33,791 nt of DNA, from assembly GCF_030068505.1 (NCBI RefSeq), contig NZ_JAQOSO010000046.1:1-33791 (forward strand), in the 5' to 3' direction. Both the position numbers and the translations under genes were made by a program. This document shows positions 25,481-32,789 of this stretch, piece after piece; position 1 is the stretch's first letter, and each line of letters starts with the position of its first letter. The notes beneath the pieces are model-generated. The model was not told where the DNA came from. It worked only from the letters and a program-made list of their open reading frames with translations, and made no database searches. Origin of the DNA: Roseofilum capinflatum BLCC-M114 (GTDB lineage Bacteria; Cyanobacteriota; Cyanobacteriia; Cyanobacteriales; Desertifilaceae).

Positions 25481-27544
25481 ATGACCAATCGTTTGGCCCA
25501 ATCCAGAAGTCTCTACCTCCGAAAACATGCTGAAAATCCCATAGACTGGTGGCCCTGGTGTGATGAGGCGCTACAAACTGCACAACAGGAAAATAAACCA
25601 ATTTTTCTCTCCATTGGCTATTCAAGCTGTCATTGGTGTACGGTGATGGAAGGGGAAGCCTTTAGTAATGCAGAAATTGCTGCTTATATGAATGCCAATT
25701 TTCTGCCCATTAAAGTGGATCGAGAAGAACGCCCCGATGTGGATAGCATTTATATGCAAGCGTTGCAAATGATGACGGGACAAGGGGGATGGCCGTTAAA
25801 TATTGTCCTGACTCCTGAAGATCGGATTCCCTTTTATGGGGGAACCTATTTTCCCGTGGAACCCCGTTATGGTCGGCCCGGATTTTTACAAGTCTTGCAA
25901 GCATTGCGACTGTTTTATGACCAGGAACAGGAAAAATTAGCCAGTCGCAAACAGGCGATCGCCGAAGCTCTGCACCAAGCAGCAACCATTCCCGCAACCG
26001 GAGAATTGGGGGACGATCTCTTGCAGAAAGGACTCTCCACGAGCGTCAGTATCCTCAGAGCGCGGGATATGGGCCCAAGTTTTCCCATGATTCCCTATGC
26101 CGAAACTGCCCTCAGAGCCACCCGTTTTGCTGAGAGTGATTCCCCCCAAGATGTCCTAGAAACTTGCGCTCAGAGGGGCTATGACCTGGTGCTGGGGGGC
26201 ATTTTCGACCATGTGGCCGGAGGCTTCCACCGCTACACCGTAGACGGTACATGGACAGTTCCCCACTTTGAAAAAATGCTCTATGACAATGGTCAGATTA
26301 TGGAATATCTGGCTCATCTCTGGGATGCGGGGATACAAGATCGAGCCATAGAACGGGCGATCGCCTCCACCGTCACCTGGTTAAAGCGGGAAATGACCGA
26401 CCCCCAAGGCTATTTTTGGGCCGCCCAAGATGCCGATAACTTCACCTCATCCACGGCCTTAGAACCCGAAGAAGGAGACTTTTATATCTGGGACTATGGC
26501 ACATTAGAAAGCCAACTCAGCCCCGAAGAATTTCAAGAGCTTCAGCAACAGTTTGATATTAGCCCAACTGGAAACTTTGAAGGCAAACTCGTCTTACAGC
26601 GCACCCAAAAAGGACAACTTTCAGACACCCTAGAAACTGGACTAAGCAAACTTTTCACCCTGCGCTATGGTAGCCCTAGCAAAACCCTCGAAACCTTTCC
26701 ACCCGCTCGCAATAACCAGGAAGCCAAAACCCAAACCTGGCCAGGACGTATCCCCCCGGTAACCGATACCAAAATGATTTTATCCTGGAACAGTTTAATG
26801 ATATCCGGGTTAGCCGCAGCCGCCAAAGTTTGGCAACGTCCCGATTATCTAGACCTAGCCATTCAGGGAGCTAGTTTTCTCCTAAAGAATCAATGGGTAA
26901 ATGGTCGCTGTCACCGGCTAAACTATGAAGGTGAACCCGACGTTTTCGCCCAAGCCGAAGATTACGCCTTATTGATTAAAGCCCTCTTGGATATTCAGCA
27001 GGCCAGTTTATGGTGTTCTGCCAGTTTAGAGCTTCCCGATTTACAAGCCAAAGCGATCGAAATTCAAGCCGAATTCGATCAATTGCTTTGGAGTGTAGAA
27101 TTGGGCGGTTATTACAACAGCACCAAAAGTGATGATTTGATTATCCAAGAACGGAGCTATTTAGATCATGCTACCCCTGCCGCAAATGGCATCGCCATTG
27201 CCAATTTAGTGCGCTTATTCCTCTTAACTGAAAACCTGGATTATTTCGATCGCGCCGAACAAGGCTTACTTGCCTTTAGCACCATTTTCTCCAAATCGCC
27301 TCAAGCTTGTCCCAGTTTATTTTCTGCCCTAGACTGGTATCGCAACTGTACCCTAGTGCGGATTATGGAAGGGCAACTAGAGCAGCTACAGGGGTTATAT
27401 TTACCGACGGTGATGATCCAGAACGTTCCAGAATTACCGGAAGGGGCGATCGCCTTTGTTTGTCAAGGTCTGTCCTGTAAAAAACCGGCAACCTCCGTGG
27501 AGGAATTGCACCGTCAATTGCGTCAATGTCAAACCCGATCTTAA
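25481..27544 (+). CDS. DUF255 / thioredoxin-fold protein (YyaL/SPATA20 family)
   Basis: Protein of 687 residues, the usual full length. The N-terminal 165 residues are the DUF255 thioredoxin-like domain: the family start (NRLAQSRSLYLRKHAENPIDWWPW), the redox-type Cys50-His-Trp-Cys53 in SIGYSSCHWC, the KVDREERPDVDSIYM segment and GGWPLNIVLTPE. The rest is the (alpha/alpha)6 barrel related to N-acylglucosamine 2-epimerases and cellobiose epimerases, with HFEKMLYDNGQ and SYLDHATPAANG. The family is widespread, but the reaction is not established. No signal peptide is present, so it is cytosolic. An inverted repeat follows the stop within 10 bp and may end transcription. Confidence 0.93.
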   Translation: MTNRLAQSRSLYLRKHAENPIDWWPWCDEALQTAQQENKPIFLSIGYSSCHWCTVMEGEAFSNAEIAAYMNANFLPIKVDREERPDVDSIYMQALQMMTGQGGWPLNIVLTPEDRIPFYGGTYFPVEPRYGRPGFLQVLQALRLFYDQEQEKLASRKQAIAEALHQAATIPATGELGDDLLQKGLSTSVSILRARDMGPSFPMIPYAETALRATRFAESDSPQDVLETCAQRGYDLVLGGIFDHVAGGFHRYTVDGTWTVPHFEKMLYDNGQIMEYLAHLWDAGIQDRAIERAIASTVTWLKREMTDPQGYFWAAQDADNFTSSTALEPEEGDFYIWDYGTLESQLSPEEFQELQQQFDISPTGNFEGKLVLQRTQKGQLSDTLETGLSKLFTLRYGSPSKTLETFPPARNNQEAKTQTWPGRIPPVTDTKMILSWNSLMISGLAAAAKVWQRPDYLDLAIQGASFLLKNQWVNGRCHRLNYEGEPDVFAQAEDYALLIKALLDIQQASLWCSASLELPDLQAKAIEIQAEFDQLLWSVELGGYYNSTKSDDLIIQERSYLDHATPAANGIAIANLVRLFLLTENLDYFDRAEQGLLAFSTIFSKSPQACPSLFSALDWYRNCTLVRIMEGQLEQLQGLYLPTVMIQNVPELPEGAIAFVCQGLSCKKPATSVEELHRQLRQCQTRS

Positions 27545-27553
27545 TGAGGGAAA

Positions 27554-27578
27554 GTAAGGTGGGCAGTGCCTACCTTAC
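27554..27578 (+). terminator. inverted repeat after the DUF255 gene, possible terminator
   Basis: GTAAGGTGGGC and GCCTACCTTAC form an 11-bp stem with one G-T wobble and a 3-nt loop, 9 bases past the stop codon. No run of T follows, so it may be a dispersed cyanobacterial repeat that also stabilises the 3' end, not a classic intrinsic terminator. Confidence 0.55.
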
Positions 27579-27604
27579 TCCTTGACTAAAAATTTGTTAA
27601 TTAG

Positions 27605-27625
27605 TTACAGCGCAAAGCGCTGTAA
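27605..27625. repeat. REP-like hairpin (9-bp stem)
   Basis: TTACAGCGC AAA GCGCTGTAA is a perfect 9-bp inverted repeat with a 3-nt loop. A related AGCGC-GAA-GCGCT hairpin lies at 27680-27694. Together they bracket a simple-sequence array, the usual layout of a dispersed palindromic repeat. Confidence 0.7.
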
Positions 27626-27648
27626 CGGCTCAAAGCCATGTACCACAA

Positions 27649-27681
27649 CCCTATTCCCTATTCCCTATTCCCTATTCCCTA
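27649..27681. repeat. CCCTATT heptamer array
   Basis: Four exact tandem copies of CCCTATT plus a partial fifth, directly before the second hairpin. Such 7-bp arrays in cyanobacteria vary in copy number by slippage. This one ends 24 bp before the hydrolase start codon. Confidence 0.85.
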
Positions 27682-27694
27682 GCGCGAAGCGCTA
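27680..27694. repeat. REP-like hairpin (6-bp stem)
   Basis: TAGCGC GAA GCGCTA, a perfect 6-bp inverted repeat with a 3-nt loop, followed by TAAAAC. It shares the AGCGC/GCGCT core with the hairpin at 27605. It lies 11 bp before the next start codon and could affect that gene's translation. Confidence 0.65.
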
Positions 27695-27705
27695 TAAAAC
27701 TATCT

Positions 27706-28299
27706 ATGTCAAAACATCGCAATCCTGTCCTTTTAATTCATGGTATTTTTCGCAAAGCCTATGTATTTAACCGCATGGTTAAATACCTAAAAGAACGGGG
27801 ATGGGACGTGCATCGATTTGATGTAGTTCCCAATACTTCAGTAGTAGGATTAGATCGACTAGCTCAACAGATTAAAACCTATGTCGATCAAAACTTTGCC
27901 CCGGATCAACCCATTGATTTAATCGGCTTGAGCATGGGTGGTTTAGTCAGTCGCTATTATGTGCAGCGCTTAGGAGGACTGGATAAAATTCAACGATTTA
28001 TTACCATTGCTTCTCCCCATCATGGAACGTATATGGCTTATTTACTCCCCTTTATTGGCGCTGTACAAATGCGTCCGGGAAGTCAGTTTTTAGCCGATTT
28101 AAATGGAGATGTACAGCAGTTAGAAAAAGTGAAGTTTAGTTCTCTCTGGACTCCCTACGATTTTGTCATTGTTCCGGCCCAAAGTTCGATCATGCCGGTG
28201 GGAACTAATATTAAACTCTGTGTTTTTCCTCATGCGATGATGGTACGCAGTACGAGTACCTTAGTTACAGTCGAAAAAGCACTGATGGATCAACTGTAA
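27706..28299 (+). CDS. alpha/beta hydrolase, lipase/esterase-like
   Basis: Protein of 197 residues with a compact alpha/beta-hydrolase fold. The oxyanion-loop segment VLLIHGIFRKAYVF is at 8-21. The nucleophile elbow is GLSMGG with Ser76. The likely acid is Asp152 and the base His176 in VFPHAMMV. The sequence IASPHHGTYMA is typical of triacylglycerol-lipase-like proteins. There is no signal peptide, lid or membrane segment, so it probably acts in the cytosol on lipids or small esters. The ATG at 27706 lacks a clear Shine-Dalgarno sequence and sits just after a hairpin and a heptamer array. It converges on the next gene with 37 bp between stops. The specific substrate cannot be read from sequence. 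Confidence 0.85.
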   Translation: MSKHRNPVLLIHGIFRKAYVFNRMVKYLKERGWDVHRFDVVPNTSVVGLDRLAQQIKTYVDQNFAPDQPIDLIGLSMGGLVSRYYVQRLGGLDKIQRFITIASPHHGTYMAYLLPFIGAVQMRPGSQFLADLNGDVQQLEKVKFSSLWTPYDFVIVPAQSSIMPVGTNIKLCVFPHAMMVRSTSTLVTVEKALMDQL

Positions 28300-28336
28300 G
28301 GGATGGTGACAGGAGAGAGCGCGATCGCTTATTTCC

Positions 28337-28717
28337 CTATTCTTGACCATCTCTGCGTCCGAGTTCATAAACTCCACAAGCGACACAGGCTAATAATCCC
28401 ATGCTAATGGCCCAACTATTGCCTAATGTTGCTTCTACGGCCCAGTTAAATAAAGCACCGACAATTAGGAAGGGGATGATACTAAAGAGGGAGGCATAAA
28501 AGGAGTTTTGCGCTTCCCGGCTTTCGCGAGTGCGCTCGAACTCTTCGACGGAGGTATAGAGACTGCGTTCGGCAAAGTTAAACCACCGAGTCAGTTGCAG
28601 CATAATCCAATCCCCAAGGGGAGAAAAACCTAAGTAAAGACCGAGAGACCAAAGGGTGGTTCCGGCGATCGCCGTTGTATCGAGGGAAAAGGAGAACGGG
28701 AAAATGTCGGTGAACAT
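28337..28717 (-). CDS. small membrane protein, last gene of the candidate effector module
   Basis: Not recognised. From the ATG at 28717 it is 126 residues; the frame extends to a TTG at 28759 that overlaps the upstream stop by 4 bases (TTGA), giving 140 residues, and either start is possible. Three hydrophobic stretches are visible: TTLWSLGLYLGFSPLGDWIML, then FSIIPFLIVGALFNWAVEA, then AISMGLLACVACGVYEL. A charged amphipathic segment (SVEEFERTRESREAQNS) lies between the first two. The tight coupling to the preceding chaperone-like gene and the effector-like gene suggests that they function together. In that setting a small membrane protein could be an immunity or docking factor, which is inference only. 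A general membrane role is equally open. Confidence 0.75.
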   Translation of the reverse strand: MFTDIFPFSFSLDTTAIAGTTLWSLGLYLGFSPLGDWIMLQLTRWFNFAERSLYTSVEEFERTRESREAQNSFYASLFSIIPFLIVGALFNWAVEATLGNSWAISMGLLACVACGVYELGRRDGQE

Positions 28718-28755
28718 GAGAACAGGCGTTTTGAGTGCAATTCTACCTAGTGTAA

Positions 28756-29241
28756 TCAATTCTCCAGGGTTTGCATTAAGGATTCAAAAAAACAATTTAG
28801 ACTGTATAGGATAATACTCCATTGATTTTGGAGTAGGTCTAGGGTGATGCTCGGATCTCCCCTGCGATCGATTAAGGTATTGTGCTTGAAGTAGAGAATC
28901 TGCAAATCTTCGACAACTCCAAACGCACCAAAGGGTAAGTTTAAATTGATTTGGGCCAGCTCTCTAAGGGTTTTATCGAGATTTTCGGGAGTTACATTTT
29001 TGCTTAACTCAATAAATAATTGTAAGAATTCTTGGGTGGCAAACTCTTCACTTTCATGCATTTTTGGCAAGAGACAAAACTGCCAATCCATCGGGATACC
29101 TTCTAACAGATAAAACCGAGCAATTAAACCATAATAGGGAACTTCTTCAGTAGGCTCAATCCATTGATTTTCGATTTCCCAAGTGTTTAAGCTCTCTTGA
29201 ATTGCCACCAATAACTCATCGGGAGGTTCTAAAGGCTCCAT
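28756..29241 (-). CDS. YbjN / secretion-chaperone-like small protein
   Basis: Acidic soluble protein of 161 residues. The pattern is an N-terminal helix (PPDELLVAIQESLNTWEI), a set of short strands (YYGLIARFYLLEGIPMDWQFCLL), a helix, a second strand set including LNLPFGAFGVVEDLQILYFKH, and a long C-terminal helix (SIILYSLNCFFESLMQTL). This order resembles the YbjN fold shared with type III secretion chaperones (CesT-like). I assign the fold from the pattern and not from a diagnostic motif. It begins 8 bp after the stop of the 704-residue effector-like gene, with GAGGG spanning that stop as its ribosome site, so it is translated in step with it. By analogy it could bind the hydrophobic or N-terminal part of that protein before export. 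Confidence 0.75.
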   Translation of the reverse strand: MEPLEPPDELLVAIQESLNTWEIENQWIEPTEEVPYYGLIARFYLLEGIPMDWQFCLLPKMHESEEFATQEFLQLFIELSKNVTPENLDKTLRELAQINLNLPFGAFGVVEDLQILYFKHNTLIDRRGDPSITLDLLQNQWSIILYSLNCFFESLMQTLEN

Positions 29242-29249
29242 AATTCCCT

Positions 29250-31364
29250 CTACTTACTATAATCGAGTTGCGTGACAACATTACTTGGCTTCGGTAATCG
29301 GTTATTGACAATTCGCTTAACTGTAAGTTTCAGACCTAAACCAATCAAGATACATAATCCTGGATATTGCTTCGGATCGAGATCGTTGGCTTGCAGATAA
29401 TCCCGCAGTTTAGTCTTATCTGTTTTAGCCGTATCTGTTTGCAGATCGTCTCGCTGTTTCAAGACTTGCATTTCTGCGTGGGCCTTCTCTAAGATAGTTC
29501 CGGCCATTTGATTCAGGCGATAGAAATAATATTGATCGGCACTGACAAATCCTTGCTGTTTCAAAGTATCATTCCTAATTTGATCTCGTGCTTTCTCTTG
29601 TTTAGATAAACCCAATTTTGTGGCCATAAATCCGGTTTTCACACTTCGACCGGTCTGCCGATGATATCGTTCATTCACGCCTAATTCTTCATCGACAAAA
29701 TCGGTTTTGCGCTTACGCCAAGCAAAATACTTGGCTAAAGCGATCGTACCACCAATGACTCCAGCCACAGCCAGAGCAATCCATCCAGCCGGCCCTAATC
29801 CCGCTAATAGCAGAGCGCCACCGAGGATCATGGCGGTTCCTTTCAGAACTTTGGCTGCACCTGCTTTTTTATCCCAACCTTGGTTTTCTGCGCCTAATTT
29901 TGCTCCTTTGGTCAGGTCGCTATGGAGATCATCACGGCTACCAATTGCTTCTAACTCTTGCTTATTTTTTGCGGCTTGACGATATTGGCCAACTCCTACT
30001 CCGATATTAATGGCCCCGCCAACAATGGCAAACGCTCCGGCTGCGGATGTGGCGGCTGCGGTGGAGAGTCCACTTCCCAGGGTGTTGAGTATTCCTGTCT
30101 TTTCGACTGCGTTGGATAGGGTGACCAGTCCGGTACTGGTATAGCGGCCGATGTCGGCTAGGGTAGAACCGAGCTTACCGACGCGAGTTTTATAGAGAGC
30201 CAGATCGTTATCGGCTAAAAGTTCTGTATATTCTCGATAGGCTGTAATCAGTAGGCCCACAACGCCCAAAAGGGAGGCAACTTCACTACTCCAATCGGCG
30301 ACGGCTTGACCTCCAACCAGATTAGCCATCTGAGATACGGAGGCAGAACCAACGGCAGCAACTGCACCACCGAGTTCGGACATATCTTGGATAAAGGTAT
30401 CATCCCAAGGGTTAACGGCTCTGACGGTTTGCAGTGCGTCAGAAAATTTGGCCCAATTAAAGCCTTTACGACCGAGTTTACTGAGTTGTCTGGATTTGAG
30501 ATTAGATTTGGCTTCGTCTAGGGAAAAGTTACTGACTCCTAGCTGGGATAAAATCATGGCCCTTTGTAGGGGCCCTTGGTTTTTATAGATATAGAAAATA
30601 TCGGAATAACCGGATTGACCGGCTTTGCGTTCAATCCAATTATCAATGGGGGTTAATAGGGATGATAAGGTTTTTTCTTTCTGAGTTTTTTCTGCTAGGA
30701 ATTGACTTTGGGCCTCTTTTAATTCTGCAATGAGTTGTTGGAGCTGAATTTTATCGGGGGTGTCGGGAGCTTTGTGGCTGGGGGGTTGGGGGCGGTTTTG
30801 TTGCTCAGAGTCTTGTTGATTGGGGGGTAGGGGAGCTGGGTGGGTTGGAGGTGCGGGAGTTGGTGGGGTTGTTCCTCCTGGAGGATCGTCTTTGCGCTGG
30901 ATAAGGCTTTGGCGCTGCAAGAGGTGGGTGGGTTTCCAGGGTGTGGGTAAGGGGGAGTTGTCGGGTTGGCGTTGGAGGGGTGAGGAGAGGTGTCCCCAGT
31001 TGAGGTGGTGTTTTGGGGGAGTTGAAGATTGGGGTTGTGGCGATCGCCGACTCCTTGATAAAAAGGGTGATTTGTGGGGTGGGGAAATGGTGCGATCGCG
31101 CCTAGGGAGATGCTTGGGATAGAGGCTTGCGCCGGGTTTTTCGGGGGGAGCGGGCGATCGGTATAAATTCTCTTGCGGCGCTAAAGTGGAGACTCCGCCC
31201 AACAGTTCCCCAGTGTTCACGGGTAGAGATTGCACCGTAGGGGTGACTGAGGGTTCGCTCTGTGCGATCGCTTGAGGGCTGCGGTTGACCCAAGGACGAG
31301 ATTTCGGCAACTGAGTTTTGGGTTGCACGGGTTCTTGAAGGGTTCGTTTGCGTCGAATTTTCAT
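29250..31364 (-). CDS. large protein with QR(Q/K)-motif N-terminus and hydrophobic core, candidate contractile-injection cargo
   Basis: Protein of 704 residues. Residues 1-205 are basic, Pro/Ser/Gln-rich and probably disordered, with LQRQ at 130-133, LQRQ at 149-152 and IQRK at 155-158. These short motifs are typical of the N-termini of proteins linked to extracellular contractile injection systems in cyanobacteria and actinobacteria. No HExxH (the DUF4157 signature) is present. Residues about 205-245 are a coiled coil and 250-430 are mostly helical. Glycine- and alanine-rich hydrophobic stretches lie at about 335-372, 430-460 and 508-546 (MILGGALLLAGLGPAGWIALAVAGVIGG). The last 155 residues are charged and helical. 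There is no signal peptide. It heads a three-gene transcription unit. The hydrophobic core recalls pore-forming toxins, but no known toxin domain is recognised. Confidence 0.85.
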   Translation of the reverse strand: MKIRRKRTLQEPVQPKTQLPKSRPWVNRSPQAIAQSEPSVTPTVQSLPVNTGELLGGVSTLAPQENLYRSPAPPEKPGASLYPKHLPRRDRTISPPHKSPFLSRSRRSPQPQSSTPPKHHLNWGHLSSPLQRQPDNSPLPTPWKPTHLLQRQSLIQRKDDPPGGTTPPTPAPPTHPAPLPPNQQDSEQQNRPQPPSHKAPDTPDKIQLQQLIAELKEAQSQFLAEKTQKEKTLSSLLTPIDNWIERKAGQSGYSDIFYIYKNQGPLQRAMILSQLGVSNFSLDEAKSNLKSRQLSKLGRKGFNWAKFSDALQTVRAVNPWDDTFIQDMSELGGAVAAVGSASVSQMANLVGGQAVADWSSEVASLLGVVGLLITAYREYTELLADNDLALYKTRVGKLGSTLADIGRYTSTGLVTLSNAVEKTGILNTLGSGLSTAAATSAAGAFAIVGGAINIGVGVGQYRQAAKNKQELEAIGSRDDLHSDLTKGAKLGAENQGWDKKAGAAKVLKGTAMILGGALLLAGLGPAGWIALAVAGVIGGTIALAKYFAWRKRKTDFVDEELGVNERYHRQTGRSVKTGFMATKLGLSKQEKARDQIRNDTLKQQGFVSADQYYFYRLNQMAGTILEKAHAEMQVLKQRDDLQTDTAKTDKTKLRDYLQANDLDPKQYPGLCILIGLGLKLTVKRIVNNRLPKPSNVVTQLDYSK

Positions 31365-31398
31365 GATTGGGGAGGGCCAAGGTCGAGCCGTGTTCCCT

Positions 31399-31404
31399 AT
31401 TATA
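31399..31404 (-). promoter_or_regulatory. possible -10 element upstream of the effector-like gene
   Basis: On the minus strand the sequence reads TATAAT, a perfect -10 hexamer, 35 bp before the ATG at 31364. No TTGACA-like -35 is found at 16-18 bp spacing, so the call is weak. Confidence 0.4.
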
Positions 31405-31448
31405 GACTGATCTGAATCCGGGTTAGTGGGCGATCGCTATTCTATTTG

Positions 31449-31476
31449 AACCACAGAGGCACGGAGAAAGACAGAG
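31449..31476. repeat. ACCACAGAGGCACGGAG-type dispersed repeat
   Basis: This stretch is of the kind (ACCACAGAGnCACnGAG) found many times between genes in cyanobacterial genomes. Reading it as coding would give the start of an upstream-extended kinase (from a TTG at 31446). The repeat nature argues against that extension. Confidence 0.6.
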
Positions 31477-31480
31477 GGGG

Positions 31481-31486
31481 TATAAT
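31481..31486 (+). promoter_or_regulatory. possible -10 element for the kinase gene
   Basis: TATAAT, 38 bp upstream of the ATG at 31524. No good -35 is found at standard spacing. Its position inside the TTG-extended reading frame supports the downstream ATG as the start. Confidence 0.4.
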
Positions 31487-31508
31487 TACGGGTTATCTGG
31501 AGGGCGCT

Positions 31509-31515
31509 GGGGAGG
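31509..31515 (+). promoter_or_regulatory. ribosome binding site that sets the kinase start
   Basis: GGGGAGG ends 8 nt before the ATG at 31524. No comparable site precedes the upstream TTG at 31446. Confidence 0.7.
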
Positions 31516-31523
31516 TTTGGGTT

Positions 31524-32567
31524 ATGGTTGAAAAACGTAAGCTCAATAACAGTAAATATACGGTTGAAAGAGTATTAGGATCGGGGCGTTTTTCCCAAAC
31601 TCTGTTAGCCTATCATACGGCAGGCGATCGTAAAGATGAACGTTTGGTGATTAAAACATTGCGGATGTTTGACAAAAATCGAACGCCAAAATCGTCAGAG
31701 GAAATTAAAAAACTAAATGATAAATTACATCGAGAAGCGACCAAGTTAAGCAAATGCGATCATCCCCATGTGGTGCAATTGATTGACGAAGAATTTACAG
31801 AAACCGATAGTTTTAGGAATGAATGGGTTTGTCTGCCTCTGGAATATATTTGCGGCGTGAGTTTAGAAAAGTTAAACCAGCGAGTTTTACCCGAAAAAGA
31901 AGCCCTGCGCTATATTCGCCAAATTGGAGAAGCCTTAATCGCTGTCCATAAAAAAGGGTTAGTGCATTTAGATGTTAAACCGGATAATATTTTAGTCCGG
32001 CAAAAAACAGATGAAGCCGTGTTAATTGGCTTTGATTTTTCTAGAGCGCCGTCCCATGGGTTAAGTGAAGAAACTCAAAAATTTGCCTCTGATGGATTTG
32101 CGGCGCTGGAGTGGTATCTAACAGAAGATAAAGAGTTAGCAGAATTGGGGCCCTGGAGCGATGTTTATAGTTTAGCCGCCCTATTCTATTGGTTATTAAC
32201 GGGTGTAGTTCCCCCTAGCGCAAAAGACCGACATGAAGGGACAAAACCATTAAAATCCCTGGCAGACTTTGATCAAGAGATTTCCAACCGGGTTAAAAAT
32301 GCCATTGAAAAAGGCATGGCAATTAAGCGAAATGATCGACCGCAAACCGTGAAAGCATGGTTGAATCTATTGGGGGGATATCGGTTCAATTTCGATTGGT
32401 TTGAAGAGCGTCATGTTCCCAAGTGGACAGCACTGGGGGCATTAGCTGCGGTTGCCGGGGTTTTTGTCGGTATCTATTTTGGGTTTATGAGCTTGAAAAA
32501 CTCGACTCCATCCCCTCAAATAGAACCCACACCTTCAGAGGAGGAAACAGTTGAGAATCAGGGTTAA
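31524..32567 (+). CDS. Ser/Thr protein kinase-like protein with GFD in place of DFG, membrane anchored
   Basis: Protein of 347 residues from the ATG chosen by its strong ribosome site. The kinase domain spans about 12-290: P-loop GSGRFS (the third Gly of the usual motif is Ser), Lys44 in LVIKTL, helix-C Glu71, catalytic loop HLDVKPDN (Asp150, Asn155), GFAALEW with Glu196 in the APE position, and WSDVYSLA. The position normally occupied by the Mg-binding DFG (canonical form LIDFGIAR) reads LIGFDFSR, that is Gly169-Phe170-Asp171. Activity may therefore be lost or unusual. A single membrane helix (about 300-323) is followed by a short Pro/Glu-rich tail, so the kinase domain would be cytoplasmic. 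It is divergent from the effector-like gene with 159 bp between starts. Confidence 0.88.
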   Translation: MVEKRKLNNSKYTVERVLGSGRFSQTLLAYHTAGDRKDERLVIKTLRMFDKNRTPKSSEEIKKLNDKLHREATKLSKCDHPHVVQLIDEEFTETDSFRNEWVCLPLEYICGVSLEKLNQRVLPEKEALRYIRQIGEALIAVHKKGLVHLDVKPDNILVRQKTDEAVLIGFDFSRAPSHGLSEETQKFASDGFAALEWYLTEDKELAELGPWSDVYSLAALFYWLLTGVVPPSAKDRHEGTKPLKSLADFDQEISNRVKNAIEKGMAIKRNDRPQTVKAWLNLLGGYRFNFDWFEERHVPKWTALGALAAVAGVFVGIYFGFMSLKNSTPSPQIEPTPSEEETVENQG

Positions 32568-32571
32568 GTTG

Positions 32572-32778
32572 CCCTCATCCCCCAGCCCCTTCTCCCACGG
32601 GAGAAGGGGAGAAATAAGTCCCTCTCCCGTGGGAGAGGGATAACTGCCCCTCATCCCCCTGCCCCCTTCTCCCGCAGGCGCTGTCCTGCTTGCCCTGAGC
32701 GTAGCCGAAGGGAGCGAAGCCGAAGGGAGAAGGGGGAAAAGTCCCTCTCCCGTGGGAGAGGGATATAGGGAGAGGGCA
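32572..32778. repeat. array of pyrimidine-rich inverted repeats (two units, one with an insertion)
   Basis: Unit 1 (32572-32640) contains CCCCTTCTCCC AC GGGAGAAGGGG and TCCCTCTCCC GT GGGAGAGGGA, two strong adjacent hairpins. Unit 2 (about 32647-32778) repeats the pattern, but its first hairpin is interrupted by about 50 bp containing GAGCGTAGCCGAAGGGAG, itself a common dispersed cyanobacterial sequence. The array fills the space between convergent genes (kinase and xisI) and may also act as a two-way terminator. Confidence 0.85.
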
Positions 32779-32789
32779 AAATCTACCGA

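Noticed and set aside
31102-31380. A 92-residue minus-strand frame overlapping the start of the 704-residue gene
   Set aside because: It is an out-of-frame shadow of the Pro-rich N-terminus on the same strand, with no recognisable features.
31446-31523. Upstream extension of the kinase from a TTG
   Set aside because: The extra 26 codons fall in a dispersed ACCACAGAGGCACGG-type repeat and span a TATAAT hexamer. A strong ribosome site precedes the ATG at 31524.
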